This document shows positions 26,851-36,655 of a stretch of DNA of 64,000 nucleotides, piece by piece (within the stretch, counting starts at the first letter, position 1; each line of letters begins with the position of its first letter). Made by a program: the position numbers and the translations under genes. The notes under the pieces are model-generated. The model saw nothing but the letters and a program-made list of their open reading frames with translations, was not told the origin of the DNA and did no database searches. Origin of the DNA: Pseudomonas protegens (GTDB lineage Bacteria > Pseudomonadota > Gammaproteobacteria > Pseudomonadales > Pseudomonadaceae); assembly GCF_003363755.1 (NCBI RefSeq), contig NZ_CP031396.1, positions 6,046,501 through 6,110,500 of the forward strand, given 5' to 3'.

Positions 26851-27963
26851 TCATTTACCCAGCTTGATCCTGGTCCAGCCGCGGTTCATCACGCGCTGGA
26901 TGGCAATCGGCTGATCCGGCACCGCGTACAGGGTGGCCAGTACCTCTTGTGGCGGGTAGGACGCCGGGTCGTTGCGGATCGCTTCGTCCACCAGTGGTGT
27001 GGCCGCCGCGTTGGCGTTGCTGTAGCCGAGGCTGTTGGTGACCTCGGCGATGATGTCCGCGCGCATCAGGAAGTTCATGAACAGGTAGGCGTTGTCGACG
27101 TTGGTGGCGTCCTTGGGAATGGCCATCATGTCGTAGAAGCTGCCGGCGCCTTCCTTGGGAATGCTGAACGCGACCTTCTCCTTGTTGCCGGCCTCTTCGG
27201 CGCGGGAACGGGCCTGCAGCACGTCGCCGGAGTAACCCACGGCCACGCAGATGTTGCCGTTGGCCAGGTCCGAGATGTACTTGGAGGAATGGAAGTAGGT
27301 CACCGAAGGCCGGATCTTCATGAACAGTTCCTGGGCTTCGAGGATCTGCGCCTTGTCCTTGCTGGTCACCGGGTAGCCCAGGTAGTGCAGGGCGGCGGGG
27401 AGCATCTCGGTGGGCGAGTCGAGGAAGCTGATGCCGCAGGCCTTGAGTTTCTCGGCGTTCTCCGGCTTGAACAGCAGGTCCCAGGAGTTGATCGGGGCAT
27501 CAGTGCCCAGGGCCGCCTTGACCTTGTCCGGGTTGTAGCCGATGCCGATCGAGCCCCACATGTAGGGGAAGGCGTGGGCATTGCCCGGGTCGCTGGCGGA
27601 GGCGTTTTTCAGCAGTACCGGGTTGAGGTTTTTCCAGTTGGACAGTTTGGACTTGTCCAGTTCCTGGTAGACCCCGGCCTTGATCTGCTTGGCCAGGAAG
27701 CTGTTGGACGGCACCACGATGTCGTAGCCGGACTTGCCGGTGAGCAGGCGCGCTTCCAGGGTTTCGTTGCTGTCGAAGACGTCGTAGGTGACGTGGATAC
27801 CGGTTTCGGCCTCGAACTTTTTCAGGGTGTCCGGGGCGATGTAGTCCGACCAGTTGTAAACGCGCAGCACCTTATCGTTGGCTTGAGCGCCGGTCACCAT
27901 CGCGCCCATCAAGGACAGTGAGAGCAGGGTTTTGGCGAACAGTGTCCTGCCAAGCATTTTCAT
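26851..27963 (-). CDS. potF: Polyamine ABC transporter substrate-binding protein
   Basis: This 370-residue periplasmic binding protein starts with a signal peptide (cut after GAQA, residue about 28) followed by KVLRVYNWSDYIAPDTL, the signature of PotF/SpuD putrescine-binding proteins. The ATG at 27963 has GGAG 9 nt before it. It is the last gene of a leftward operon ATPase-permease-permease-binding protein. Putrescine is the likely ligand given the neighbouring puu catabolic genes; spermidine is possible. A REP-like pair lies between it and the permease gene. Confidence 0.9.
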   Translation of the reverse strand: MKMLGRTLFAKTLLSLSLMGAMVTGAQANDKVLRVYNWSDYIAPDTLKKFEAETGIHVTYDVFDSNETLEARLLTGKSGYDIVVPSNSFLAKQIKAGVYQELDKSKLSNWKNLNPVLLKNASASDPGNAHAFPYMWGSIGIGYNPDKVKAALGTDAPINSWDLLFKPENAEKLKACGISFLDSPTEMLPAALHYLGYPVTSKDKAQILEAQELFMKIRPSVTYFHSSKYISDLANGNICVAVGYSGDVLQARSRAEEAGNKEKVAFSIPKEGAGSFYDMMAIPKDATNVDNAYLFMNFLMRADIIAEVTNSLGYSNANAAATPLVDEAIRNDPASYPPQEVLATLYAVPDQPIAIQRVMNRGWTRIKLGK

Positions 27964-28029
27964 CACTACAACTCCATTTCTTATTGTGCAGATTGCTGCG
28001 TGTGCAAGGTGGATATTGGGGGAGCTTTT

Positions 28030-28105
28030 TACCCGCTTCACCAGCCAGCGGGCACCTACGGATAACATCAACCTGTAGGCGTCGGCGGGCTGGCGAAGCG
28101 GTCAC
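28030..28105. repeat. Inverted pair of REP-like elements inside the ABC operon
   Basis: CGCTTCACCAGCCAGCGGGC near 28035 and TGTAGGCGTCGGCGGGCTGG near 28073 are opposite-facing REP elements between the second permease and the binding-protein genes. Placed inside an operon, they may stabilise the upstream mRNA or attenuate read-through. Confidence 0.65.
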
Positions 28106-28107
28106 GG

Positions 28108-29004
28108 TCAGGCCGTCGCCGGCGCGGGTACCGCAGGTTTTTTCGCCGCCGGTGGCTGCCAGGATTCGTTGGCGGTGAAGTCCATGGCTTCCTGGATCGC
28201 CCGCTTGCGGGCGGCTTCGGCACGACGGCCGAAGTACCAGACCAGGAAGGTCACCAGGGACACCGTCAGCAGGATCAGGCTGGCCACGGCGTTGATCTCG
28301 GGTTTGACCCCCAGGCGCACCGCCGAGAACACTTCCATCGGCAAGGTGGTGGAACCCGGGCCGGAAACGAAGCTGGCCAGCACCAGGTCATCCAGGGACA
28401 GGGCAAAGGACATCATGCCGCCGGCCGCCAGTGACGGCGCGATCATCGGGATGGTGATCAGGAAGAACACCTTGAACGGTCGCGCTCCCAGGTCCATGGC
28501 CGCTTCTTCGATGGACAGGTCCAGCTCCCGCAGCCGCGCGGAGACTACCACGGCCACGTAGGCGGCGCAGAATGTGGTGTGGGCGATCCAGATGGTGACG
28601 ATGCCGCGTTCCATGGGCCAGCCGATCAATTGCGCCATGGCCACGAACAGCAGCAACAGCGATAGGCCGGTGATCACCTCGGGCATCACCAGCGGCGCGG
28701 TGACCAGGCCGCCGAACAGGGTGCGGCCCTTGAAGCGGGTGACTCGGGTCAGCACGAAGGCCGCTAGGGTGCCCAGGGCCACCGCCGCCACGGCGGTGTA
28801 CAGGGCGATTTCCAGGGAGCGCATCACCGAGCCCATCAGTTGCTGGTTGTCCAGCAGGCCGACGTACCACTTGATCGACCAGCCGCCCCAGACCGTCACC
28901 AGCTTGGAGGCGTTGAACGAGTAGATCACCAGGATCAGCATCGGCAGGTAGATGAACAGCAGGCCCAGCACCAGCATCAGTTTGGAAAATTCGAAGCGTT
29001 TCAT
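28108..29004 (-). CDS. potI: Polyamine ABC transporter permease, PotI-like
   Basis: This 298-residue inner-membrane protein has six predicted membrane segments and the permease EAA loop (EEAAMDLGARPFKVFFLITI) that contacts the ATPase. It carries an extra Ala/Pro-rich C-terminal tail. The start overlaps the stop of the upstream permease by 4 nt (ATGA), so the two are translationally coupled. It forms a heterodimeric channel with the PotH-like protein for polyamine import. Confidence 0.9.
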   Translation of the reverse strand: MKRFEFSKLMLVLGLLFIYLPMLILVIYSFNASKLVTVWGGWSIKWYVGLLDNQQLMGSVMRSLEIALYTAVAAVALGTLAAFVLTRVTRFKGRTLFGGLVTAPLVMPEVITGLSLLLLFVAMAQLIGWPMERGIVTIWIAHTTFCAAYVAVVVSARLRELDLSIEEAAMDLGARPFKVFFLITIPMIAPSLAAGGMMSFALSLDDLVLASFVSGPGSTTLPMEVFSAVRLGVKPEINAVASLILLTVSLVTFLVWYFGRRAEAARKRAIQEAMDFTANESWQPPAAKKPAVPAPATA

Positions 29005-29915
29005 GCCCGTGCCTCCATCTCTTTGGCCTGGCTGCGGTTGAACAGCAGGATCGGAATAATCAGGATCGCCAGCATCACCACCGCCAGGGCGGAGGCCACC
29101 GGCCAGTCACGGTTGTTGAAGAATTCCTGCCACAACACGCGGCCGATCATCAGGGTTTCCGGGCCGCCCAGGAGTTCCGGAATCACGAACTCGCCGACCA
29201 CCGGGATGAACACCAGCATGCAACCGGCAATGATGCCGTTCTTGGCCAGGGGCACGGTGATCTTCCAGAAGTTGTTGAAGTTGCTCGAACCCAGGTCGGA
29301 TGCGGCTTCCAGCAGGCTCTGGTCATGCTTGACCAGGTTGGCGTACAGCGGCAGCACCATGAACGGCAGGTAGGCGTAGACCACGCCGATGTACACGGCG
29401 ATGTTGGTGTTGAGGATTTCCAGCGGCTGGCTGATCAGCCCGGTCCACAGCAGGAAGCTGTTGAGCAGGCCGTTGTTGCTGAGGATGCCCATCCAGGCGT
29501 AGACGCGGATCAGGATCGCGGTCCAGGTCGGCATCATGATCAGCAGCAGCAAGACGTTCTGCGCTTCCTTGCTGGCCTTGGAGATGGCGTAGGCCATGGG
29601 AAAACCCACCACCAGGCACATCAGGGTGCTCAGCAGCGCCACCTTCAGCGAGCCCAGGTAGGCCGAGAGGTACAGCTCGTCGCCGGCCAGCATGGCGTAG
29701 TTGCCGAGGTTCAGCAGCAGCTGGAATTTCTGCTCGGCGTAACTGTAGATCTCCGAGTAGGGCGGGATCGCCAGGGCCGCTTCCGAGAAGCTGATCTTCA
29801 TCACCAAAAAGAACGGCAGCATGAAGAACAGGCACAGCCAGAGAAAAGGAATGCCGATCACCAGCTTGCGCCCACTGGGCAGCATACGGAACAACTTCTG
29901 ATTGAACGTGCTCAT
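29001..29915 (-). CDS. potH: Polyamine ABC transporter permease, PotH-like
   Basis: This 304-residue protein has six membrane segments and the EAA motif LLEAASDLGSSNFNNFWKIT. The ATG at 29915 (MSTFNQKL) is preferred: AGGA lies about 10 nt upstream and it falls 11 bp after the ATPase stop. An ATG at 29930 would overlap the ATPase gene. It is the second gene of the leftward transporter operon and pairs with the PotI-like permease. Confidence 0.88.
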   Translation of the reverse strand: MSTFNQKLFRMLPSGRKLVIGIPFLWLCLFFMLPFFLVMKISFSEAALAIPPYSEIYSYAEQKFQLLLNLGNYAMLAGDELYLSAYLGSLKVALLSTLMCLVVGFPMAYAISKASKEAQNVLLLLIMMPTWTAILIRVYAWMGILSNNGLLNSFLLWTGLISQPLEILNTNIAVYIGVVYAYLPFMVLPLYANLVKHDQSLLEAASDLGSSNFNNFWKITVPLAKNGIIAGCMLVFIPVVGEFVIPELLGGPETLMIGRVLWQEFFNNRDWPVASALAVVMLAILIIPILLFNRSQAKEMEARA

Positions 29916-29926
29916 GGTCGCAGTCC

Positions 29927-31069
29927 TCATGCTCGCAGCACCACGCCGCTGTCGTCTTCCCACCAGACGTAGACCTGGTCGTCCCAGGTCGGCCGCGCGC
30001 CACGGCGCTCGGCGTTGGCCATGAACGACTGGACGATCTTGCCGCCGGGCAGCTCGACGTAGAACACCGAGTGGCCGCCCAGGTAGGCGATGTCGTGCAC
30101 CTTGCCTTTGGACCAGTTGTAGCGGGCGTCGGGCTTGAGGGTGGTGACCAGCATCTTTTCCGGGCGGATGGCGTAGGTCACCGACTTGTCCTGCACCGAG
30201 GTGCTGACCCCGTGGCCGACGTAGATCTGTTGCTCAAGGTCCGGGCAGTCGATGATGGCGTAGCCTTCCAGGTCTTCGGTGACGGTGCCGTCGAAGGCGT
30301 TGACGTTGCCGATGAATTCGCACACCAGGCGGCTCACCGGCGCCTCGTAGATGTCCACCGGGCTGCCGGTCTGGGCGATCCAGCCCAGGTGCATGATGGC
30401 GATGCGCTGGGCCATGGTCATGGCCTCTTCCTGGTCGTGGGTCACCATCACGCAGGTCACGCCCACGCGTTCGATGATTTCCACCAGTTCCAGCTGCATC
30501 TGCGAGCGCAGCTTCTTGTCCAGGGCGCCCATGGGTTCGTCCAGCAAGAGCAGCTTGGGGCGCTTGGCCAGGGAGCGGGCCAGGGCCACGCGCTGGCGCT
30601 GGCCACCGGACAGCTGGTGCGGCTTGCGTCGGGCGTACTGGGTCATGTGCACCAGCTTGAGCATTTCCTCGACCCGGGCCTCGATCTCGGCGGGCGGCAG
30701 GCGGTCCTGCTTGAGGCCGAAGGCGATGTTCTGGGCCACGGTCATGTGCGGGAACAGGGCGTAGGACTGGAACATCATGTTGATCGGCCGCTCATAGGGC
30801 GGCATGTCGGTGATGTCCACGCCATCCAGCAGGATGCGGCCCTCGGTGGGGCGTTCGAAGCCGGCGAGCATGCGCAGCAGGGTGGATTTGCCGGAGCCGG
30901 AACCGCCCAGCAGGGCAAAAATCTCGCCCTGGTGGATCTCCAGGGACACATCGTCCACGGCCACGGTTTCATCGAACTTCTTGGTCACGCGGTCGATCTT
31001 GACCAGGACCTTCTGCGGGCTCGGGGTGCCTTCGAGGGCCTTGCGGTAAGTGCTGGAGGCGTTTGCCAT
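29927..31069 (-). CDS. potG: Polyamine ABC transporter ATP-binding protein, PotG-like
   Basis: This 380-residue ATPase has Walker A GGSGSGKSTLL, signature LSGGQRQRVALA, Walker B LLLDEPMGALD and the switch His in VTHDQEEAM, then a TOBE-type regulatory domain at the C-terminus. GGGAG precedes the ATG. It is the first gene of the leftward transporter operon. The 250 bp upstream (to the puuD stop) probably hold its promoter, though read-through from puuD is also possible. Confidence 0.9.
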   Translation of the reverse strand: MANASSTYRKALEGTPSPQKVLVKIDRVTKKFDETVAVDDVSLEIHQGEIFALLGGSGSGKSTLLRMLAGFERPTEGRILLDGVDITDMPPYERPINMMFQSYALFPHMTVAQNIAFGLKQDRLPPAEIEARVEEMLKLVHMTQYARRKPHQLSGGQRQRVALARSLAKRPKLLLLDEPMGALDKKLRSQMQLELVEIIERVGVTCVMVTHDQEEAMTMAQRIAIMHLGWIAQTGSPVDIYEAPVSRLVCEFIGNVNAFDGTVTEDLEGYAIIDCPDLEQQIYVGHGVSTSVQDKSVTYAIRPEKMLVTTLKPDARYNWSKGKVHDIAYLGGHSVFYVELPGGKIVQSFMANAERRGARPTWDDQVYVWWEDDSGVVLRA

Positions 31070-31319
31070 GTGAAACTCCCAACAGGTGTCAGCAGCCTGG
31101 CCAATTCGGCCGGGCCTAAAGGTTGATTGCCAGCCCGCAGGGGGTGCGGGCTGATTCGGCGCTGCCTTCCTGGCGGCCTGACGCTATTTGTTGTTGTGGT
31201 CTTGCCGTTTGCTGCTCACGCCGGACGTCGGGCGCGCACAGGCGCGCTCGCCGCGGGGCAGGGCGTGGTGAATCTTGTTGAATGCCTGGAAGGCCGCCAC
31301 AGCGGCCGGGGTTTGCCGG

Positions 31320-32075
31320 TTAGCGGCGTTGCGCGGCCCGTTGCCGGCAGGCGTCGCCAAAGGCCTGGAAGATTCGCAGGTAGGCCGGGTTCGACAGCAC
31401 CTGCCATTCCGGGTGCCACTGCACGCCGAAGGCAAAGGCTGTGCTGTGTTCCACCGACAGCGCCTCGATCAGGCCATCCGGTGCCAGGGCCTCGACCCGC
31501 AGGCCGGGGGCCAGGCGGTCGACGCCCTGGCTGTGGATCGAGTTGACCTGGATCTCGCCGGCCAGGCCCATGGCCTCGAACACGCCGCCGGGCTGGATCG
31601 CCACCGGGTGCGCCGGGGCGTACTGCACTTCGATGCGCGGGTCGTCGGCTTCGCGGTGGTCCATGTAGCCCGGCAGTTCATGCACCTTCTGGTGCAGGCT
31701 GCCGCCGAAGGCCACGTTCATTTCCTGGAAGCCGCGGCAGATGCCGAGCACTGGCACGCCAGCGGTAATCGCCGCGCGCAGCAGGGGCAGGGTGGTGGCA
31801 TCGCGTTGCGGGTCGTGGGCGGTGCCCGGTTCGCTGGGCGTGCCCTGGTAATGGAAGGGTTCGACATTGGATGGCGAGCCGGTAAACAGCAGCCCGTCCA
31901 TGTTGTGCAGCAGATCGTCGATATCGATCAGATCCGCCAGGGAAGGAATGATCAGGGGCAGGCCCTCGGCCGCGACGCTGACAGCACGCAAGTACTTGTC
32001 GCCGCTGACGTGGTAGGGGTGCAGGCCGATCTCTTTGACGCACGCAGTAACGCCGATCAATGGCTTGAATGCCAT
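31320..32075 (-). CDS. puuD: Gamma-glutamyl-GABA hydrolase
   Basis: This 251-residue class I glutamine amidotransferase-like hydrolase has catalytic Cys in GICRGFQEMN and His in VQWHPEW. It releases GABA from gamma-glutamyl-GABA, the last step of the glutamylated putrescine pathway. The ATG at 32075 has GAGGTGAT upstream. It is divergent from puuA with a 266-bp AT-rich gap, where PuuR operators are expected. Confidence 0.9.
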   Translation of the reverse strand: MAFKPLIGVTACVKEIGLHPYHVSGDKYLRAVSVAAEGLPLIIPSLADLIDIDDLLHNMDGLLFTGSPSNVEPFHYQGTPSEPGTAHDPQRDATTLPLLRAAITAGVPVLGICRGFQEMNVAFGGSLHQKVHELPGYMDHREADDPRIEVQYAPAHPVAIQPGGVFEAMGLAGEIQVNSIHSQGVDRLAPGLRVEALAPDGLIEALSVEHSTAFAFGVQWHPEWQVLSNPAYLRIFQAFGDACRQRAAQRR

Positions 32076-32341
32076 TTTTATCACCTCGAAATTCACGCTG
32101 GAACGAGTTTTTCCAGAGCTTATCCTCGTTGATTTTAATTAACAACTTCCATGTAAAAAATTCTAAACGTTAATCGTCCGAAACCCGCAGCTGGCGCGGA
32201 TTGCGCCGGTTATTTGTCTCTAGTGGAGCAAAATAATTGACGAAAAGCCGCTGTTGCTGGCTATTGACTCCGGTTTTTCTTTCGGGTTGACTGCTGGCGT
32301 GTCACAGCAGTGAACATAATAATTAACACAATAGGTGCATC

Positions 32342-33718
32342 ATGTCGGTCCCCCCGCGTGCCATTCAACTCAATGAAGCCAATGCCTTCCTGAAAAAACA
32401 CCCCGAGGTTCTCTACGTCGATCTGCTGATTGCAGACATGAACGGTGTGGTGCGCGGCAAGCGCATCGAGCGCACCGCGCTGCACAAGGTCTACGAGAAG
32501 GGCATCAACCTGCCAGCCTCGCTGTTTGCCCTGGATATCAACGGCTCCACGGTGGAAAGCACCGGCCTGGGCCTGGACATCGGCGACGCCGACCGCATCT
32601 GCTATCCGATCCCCGGCACCCTGAGTGTCGAGCCCTGGCAGAAGCGCCCCACCGCGCAACTGCTGATGACCATGCACGAGATTGAAGGCCAGCCATTCTT
32701 CGCCGACCCCCGCGAAGTGCTGCGCCAAGTCGTCACCAAGTTCGACGAGCTGGGGCTGACCATCTGTGCCGCCTTCGAGCTGGAGTTCTACCTGATAGAC
32801 CAGGACAACGTGAACGGCCGTCCACAGTCGCCCCGTTCGCCGATTTCCGGCAAGCGTCCGCAGTCGACCCAGGTCTACCTGATCGACGATCTGGACGAAT
32901 ACGTCGACTGCCTGCAAGACATTCTCGAAGGCGCGAAAGAGCAGGGCATTCCGGCCGACGCCATCGTCAAGGAAAGCGCCCCGGCGCAGTTCGAAGTCAA
33001 CCTGCACCACGTCAGCGACCCGATCAAAGCCTGCGACTACGCGGTGCTGCTCAAGCGCCTGGTGAAGAACATCGCCTACGACCATGAAATGGACACCACC
33101 TTCATGGCCAAGCCCTACCCGGGCCAGGCGGGCAACGGCCTGCACGTGCACATCTCGATTCTCGACAAGCAGGGCAACAACATCTTCGCCAGCGAAGACC
33201 CGGAAACCAACGAAGCCCTGCGTCACGCCATCGGCGGCGTGCTCGACACCCTGCCCGAGCAGATGGCCTTCCTGTGCCCCAACGTCAACTCCTACCGCCG
33301 CTTCGGCGCGCAGTTCTACGTGCCGAATTCGCCGACCTGGGGCATCGACAACCGCACCGTGGCCGTACGCGTACCCACCGGTTCTGCCGATGCGGTGCGC
33401 ATCGAGCACCGGGTGGCCGGCGCCGACGCCAACCCTTACCTGCTGATGGCTTCGGTACTGGCGGGCATTCACCATGGCCTGACCAACAAGATCGACCCGG
33501 GCGCGCCGGTTGAAGGCAACTCCTACGAGCAGAACGAACAAAGCCTGCCCACCAACCTGCGGGACGCCCTGCGCGTACTGGACGACAGTGAAGTGATGGC
33601 CAAGTACATCGACCCGATGTACATCGACGTGTTCGTGGCCTGTAAGGAAAGCGAGTTGGCGGAGTTCGAAAACTCCATCTCCGACCTGGAATACAACTGG
33701 TACCTGCACACGGTCTGA
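32342..33718 (+). CDS. puuA: Gamma-glutamylputrescine synthetase
   Basis: This 458-residue enzyme of the glutamine synthetase superfamily (type III-like) shows FELEFYL, KESAPAQFEVN, GNGLHVHISI and VRIEHRVAGADANPYL, the metal and ATP-binding signatures. It ligates glutamate to putrescine using ATP. AGGTG lies 6 nt before the ATG. It is the first gene of the rightward puuA-puuC-puuB unit beside a polyamine transporter. Pseudomonads carry several such paralogues with different polyamine preferences, so spermidine or cadaverine is possible. Confidence 0.9.
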   Translation: MSVPPRAIQLNEANAFLKKHPEVLYVDLLIADMNGVVRGKRIERTALHKVYEKGINLPASLFALDINGSTVESTGLGLDIGDADRICYPIPGTLSVEPWQKRPTAQLLMTMHEIEGQPFFADPREVLRQVVTKFDELGLTICAAFELEFYLIDQDNVNGRPQSPRSPISGKRPQSTQVYLIDDLDEYVDCLQDILEGAKEQGIPADAIVKESAPAQFEVNLHHVSDPIKACDYAVLLKRLVKNIAYDHEMDTTFMAKPYPGQAGNGLHVHISILDKQGNNIFASEDPETNEALRHAIGGVLDTLPEQMAFLCPNVNSYRRFGAQFYVPNSPTWGIDNRTVAVRVPTGSADAVRIEHRVAGADANPYLLMASVLAGIHHGLTNKIDPGAPVEGNSYEQNEQSLPTNLRDALRVLDDSEVMAKYIDPMYIDVFVACKESELAEFENSISDLEYNWYLHTV

Positions 33719-33751
33719 TGACCGTGTCACTTCCTGTCTTGAGTATTTGCC

Positions 33752-35242
33752 ATGACTAAATCCCGCAGCGACTGGGAGCAGTACTTCCAGTCCCTCAGCC
33801 TCGAAGGCCGTGCCTTTATCGACGGCCAGTACTGCGCCGCCGCCAGCGGCGCCACCTTCGAATGCCTGAGCCCGGTGGACGGGCGCTTCCTGGCCAACGT
33901 TGCCAGCACCGATCAGGCCGATGCCGATCGTGCGGTGGCGGTGGCGCGCCAGGCGTTCAACAGTGGCGTCTGGTCGAGCAAGGCCCCGGCCGAGCGCAAG
34001 CGTATCCTGATTCGCTTCGCCGACCTGATCCTGGCGCATCAGGAAGAACTGGCGCTCCTGGAAACCCTGGACATGGGCAAGCCGATTGGCGACTCCATGA
34101 GCATCGACATTCCAGCCACGGCCAACGCCATCCGCTGGAACGCCGAAGCCATCGACAAGCTCTACGACGAAGTGGCGGCCACGCCCCACGACCAGCTGGG
34201 CCTGGTGACCCGGGAGCCGGCAGGCGTGGTGGCGGCCATCGTGCCGTGGAACTTCCCGCTGATCATGGCCAGCTGGAAGTTCGCCCCGGCCCTGGCGATG
34301 GGCAACTCGTTCATCCTCAAGCCGTCGGAGAAGTCGCCGCTGACCGCGATCCGCATCGCCCAGCTGGCCCTGGACGCCGGCATCCCCAAGGGCGTGTTCA
34401 ACGTCCTGCCGGGCTACGGCCACACCGTCGGCAAGGCCCTGGCCCTGCACATGGACGTGGACGTGCTGGCCTTCACCGGCTCCACCGCCGTGGGCAAGCA
34501 ACTGCTGGTGTACTCCGGCGAAAGCAACATGAAGCGGGTGTGGCTGGAGGCCGGCGGCAAGAGCCCCAACGTGGTGTTTGCCGACGCCCCGGACTTGCGC
34601 GCCGCGGCTGAAGCGGCGGCCGCGGCCATTGCCTTCAACCAGGGCGAAGTCTGCACCGCCGGCTCGCGCCTGCTGGTGCAGCGCTCGATCCGCGAGCGGT
34701 TCATCCCGCTGCTGGTGGAGGCCCTCAAGGGCTGGAAACCGGGCCATGCCCTCGACCCGCAAACCCGGGTTGGCGCGGTGGTGGACCAGCGCCAGCTGGA
34801 CAACGTGCTGCGCTACATCGACATCGGCAAGGAGCAGGGCGGGCAACTGCTGGCCGGTGGCGTTCGTACCCTGGAAAACACTGGCGGCCTGTATGTCGAG
34901 CCGACGATCTTCGACGGCGTGACCAACGCCATGACCATCGCCCGGGAAGAGATCTTCGGCCCGGTGTTGTCGGTGATCAGCTTCGATACCGAAGAAGAAG
35001 CGCTGCAGATCGCCAACGACAGCATCTTCGGCCTGGCGGCCGGAGTCTGGACCGCCGACCTCAGCCGCGCCCACCGCTTCGCCCGTGGCCTGCGGGCCGG
35101 CAGCGTGTGGGTCAACCAGTACGACGGCGGCGACATGACCGCGCCGTTCGGCGGCTTCAAGCAGTCCGGCAACGGCCGCGACAAGTCGTTGCACGCCTTT
35201 GACAAATACACCGAGCTCAAAGCGACCTGGATCAAGCTCTAA
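33752..35242 (+). CDS. puuC: Gamma-glutamyl-gamma-aminobutyraldehyde dehydrogenase
   Basis: This 496-residue aldehyde dehydrogenase has PWNFPL, the general-base Glu in LEAGGKSPNVVF, and the catalytic Cys in NQGEVCTAGSRL. It oxidises gamma-glutamyl-gamma-aminobutyraldehyde to gamma-glutamyl-GABA with NAD(P). It starts 33 bp after puuA and is followed 55 bp later by puuB, giving three of the four puu enzymes in one run. The long open frame on its opposite strand is a G+C artefact. Confidence 0.9.
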   Translation: MTKSRSDWEQYFQSLSLEGRAFIDGQYCAAASGATFECLSPVDGRFLANVASTDQADADRAVAVARQAFNSGVWSSKAPAERKRILIRFADLILAHQEELALLETLDMGKPIGDSMSIDIPATANAIRWNAEAIDKLYDEVAATPHDQLGLVTREPAGVVAAIVPWNFPLIMASWKFAPALAMGNSFILKPSEKSPLTAIRIAQLALDAGIPKGVFNVLPGYGHTVGKALALHMDVDVLAFTGSTAVGKQLLVYSGESNMKRVWLEAGGKSPNVVFADAPDLRAAAEAAAAAIAFNQGEVCTAGSRLLVQRSIRERFIPLLVEALKGWKPGHALDPQTRVGAVVDQRQLDNVLRYIDIGKEQGGQLLAGGVRTLENTGGLYVEPTIFDGVTNAMTIAREEIFGPVLSVISFDTEEEALQIANDSIFGLAAGVWTADLSRAHRFARGLRAGSVWVNQYDGGDMTAPFGGFKQSGNGRDKSLHAFDKYTELKATWIKL

Positions 35243-35297
35243 CTCTTATAACAACAGCGGCGGCGGGCCTGGGCCCGTACCCGCTGGGGAATTTCTC

Positions 35298-36578
35298 ATG
35301 CAAACCTACGTGAACAGCTACTACGCCGCGACCCGCAACCAGACCACCGACTACCCGCAACTCGAAGAGAGTGTGGAGTGCGACGTCTGCGTGATCGGCG
35401 CCGGTTATACCGGTCTGTCCTCGGCCTTGTTCCTGGCGGAAGCGGGCTACAGCGTCACCGTGCTCGAAGCGGCCAAGGTCGGCTTCGGCGCCAGCGGGCG
35501 CAACGGCGGGCAACTGGTCAACTCCTACAGCCGCGACGTGGACGTGATCGAAGAACGCTACGGCGAAAAAAGCGCCGAAGTGCTCGGCAGCATGATCTTC
35601 GAAGGCGCCGACATCATTCGCCAGCGCATCCAGCACTACGACATCCAGTGCGACTACCGCCCCGGTGGCATCTTCGCCGCCCTGAACAACAAGCAGCTCA
35701 AGGGCCTGGCGGAACAGAAACGCAACTGGGAACGCCTGGGCAATCACAACCTGAAGCTGCTCGACAAGGCGCAGATCGACCGCGAAGTCGGCACCAGGAA
35801 CTACATCGGCGGCCTGCTGGACATGCAGGGCGGCCACATCCATCCGCTGAACCTGGCCCTGGGCGAGGCCAGCGCCATCATCGGCCTGGGCGGCAAGATC
35901 TTCGAACAGTCGGCAGCGGTGGAAATCACCTACGGCGAACCCAACGTGGTGCGTACCGCCAAGGGCCTGGTGCGCGCCAAATACCTGCTGATCGCCGGCA
36001 ACGCCTACCTGCAGCAAGACCTCGATCCACGAGTGACCCGCAAGAGCATGCCCTGCGGCTCGCAGATCGTGGTTACCGAGCCACTGCCCGAACAACTGGC
36101 CCGCAGCCTGATCGCCAACAACTACTGCGTGGAAGACTGCAATTACCTGCTGGACTACTTCCGCCTCACCGGCGACAACCGCCTGCTGTACGGCGGTGGC
36201 GTGGTCTACGGCGCCCGGGAACCGGACGACATCGACCAGTTGATCCGGCCGAAGATCCTCAAGACCTTCCCCCAGCTCAAGGACGTGAAGATCGACTACC
36301 GCTGGACCGGCAACTTCCTGCTGACCATGTCGCGCATGCCGCAATTTGGCCGGATCGAAAAGAACGCCTACTACATGCAGGGCTACAGCGGCCACGGCGT
36401 CACCTGTTCGCACCTGGCGGGCAAGCTGATTGCTGAAATGATCCGCGGCGACGCCGAACGCTTCAACGCCTTCGCCTCCCTGCCGCACATGCCGATGATT
36501 GGCGGCCGCACCTTCCAGGCCCCACTGACCGCCATGGGCGCCGCGTACTACGCCCTGCGCGACCGCTTCGGCATCTAA
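35298..36578 (+). CDS. puuB: Gamma-glutamylputrescine oxidase
   Basis: This 426-residue FAD-dependent oxidoreductase (DAO family) has a dinucleotide-binding motif VIGAGYTGLSSALFLAEAG near residue 33 and the C-terminal YMQGYSGHGVTCSHLAGKL typical of PuuB. It oxidises gamma-glutamylputrescine to the aldehyde, ammonia and H2O2. The ATG at 35298 has GGGGA about 8 nt upstream. It follows puuC, so reaction order and gene order differ (A, C, B). Confidence 0.9.
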   Translation: MQTYVNSYYAATRNQTTDYPQLEESVECDVCVIGAGYTGLSSALFLAEAGYSVTVLEAAKVGFGASGRNGGQLVNSYSRDVDVIEERYGEKSAEVLGSMIFEGADIIRQRIQHYDIQCDYRPGGIFAALNNKQLKGLAEQKRNWERLGNHNLKLLDKAQIDREVGTRNYIGGLLDMQGGHIHPLNLALGEASAIIGLGGKIFEQSAAVEITYGEPNVVRTAKGLVRAKYLLIAGNAYLQQDLDPRVTRKSMPCGSQIVVTEPLPEQLARSLIANNYCVEDCNYLLDYFRLTGDNRLLYGGGVVYGAREPDDIDQLIRPKILKTFPQLKDVKIDYRWTGNFLLTMSRMPQFGRIEKNAYYMQGYSGHGVTCSHLAGKLIAEMIRGDAERFNAFASLPHMPMIGGRTFQAPLTAMGAAYYALRDRFGI

Positions 36579-36591
36579 ATGCACGTCACGG

Positions 36592-36655
36592 CTACAGCCC
36601 CCACTCTGTAGCCGCTGCCGCAGGCTGCGACGAGGTCCGCAGGACCTCCCAACGC
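36592..36655. repeat. GTAGCCGCTG-type palindromic repeat
   Basis: CTGTAGCCGCTGCCGCAGGC and the following ACGAGGTCCGCAGGACCTCC belong to the same repeat family as the one upstream of the DUF2867 gene. It sits between puuB and puuR. Confidence 0.6.

Noticed and set aside
32170..32215. Possible sigma-54 promoter between puuD and puuA
   Set aside because: TGGC and TTGC words occur but the GG and GC dinucleotides are 8 nt apart instead of the required 10.
32261..35194. Very long open frame (977 codons) on the minus strand opposite puuA and puuC
   Set aside because: It mirrors the third-position G+C bias of two confident enzymes, has no domain and spans two genes and their gap; it is an antisense artefact, as are similar frames opposite atoB, solA, the sulfatase and the usher.
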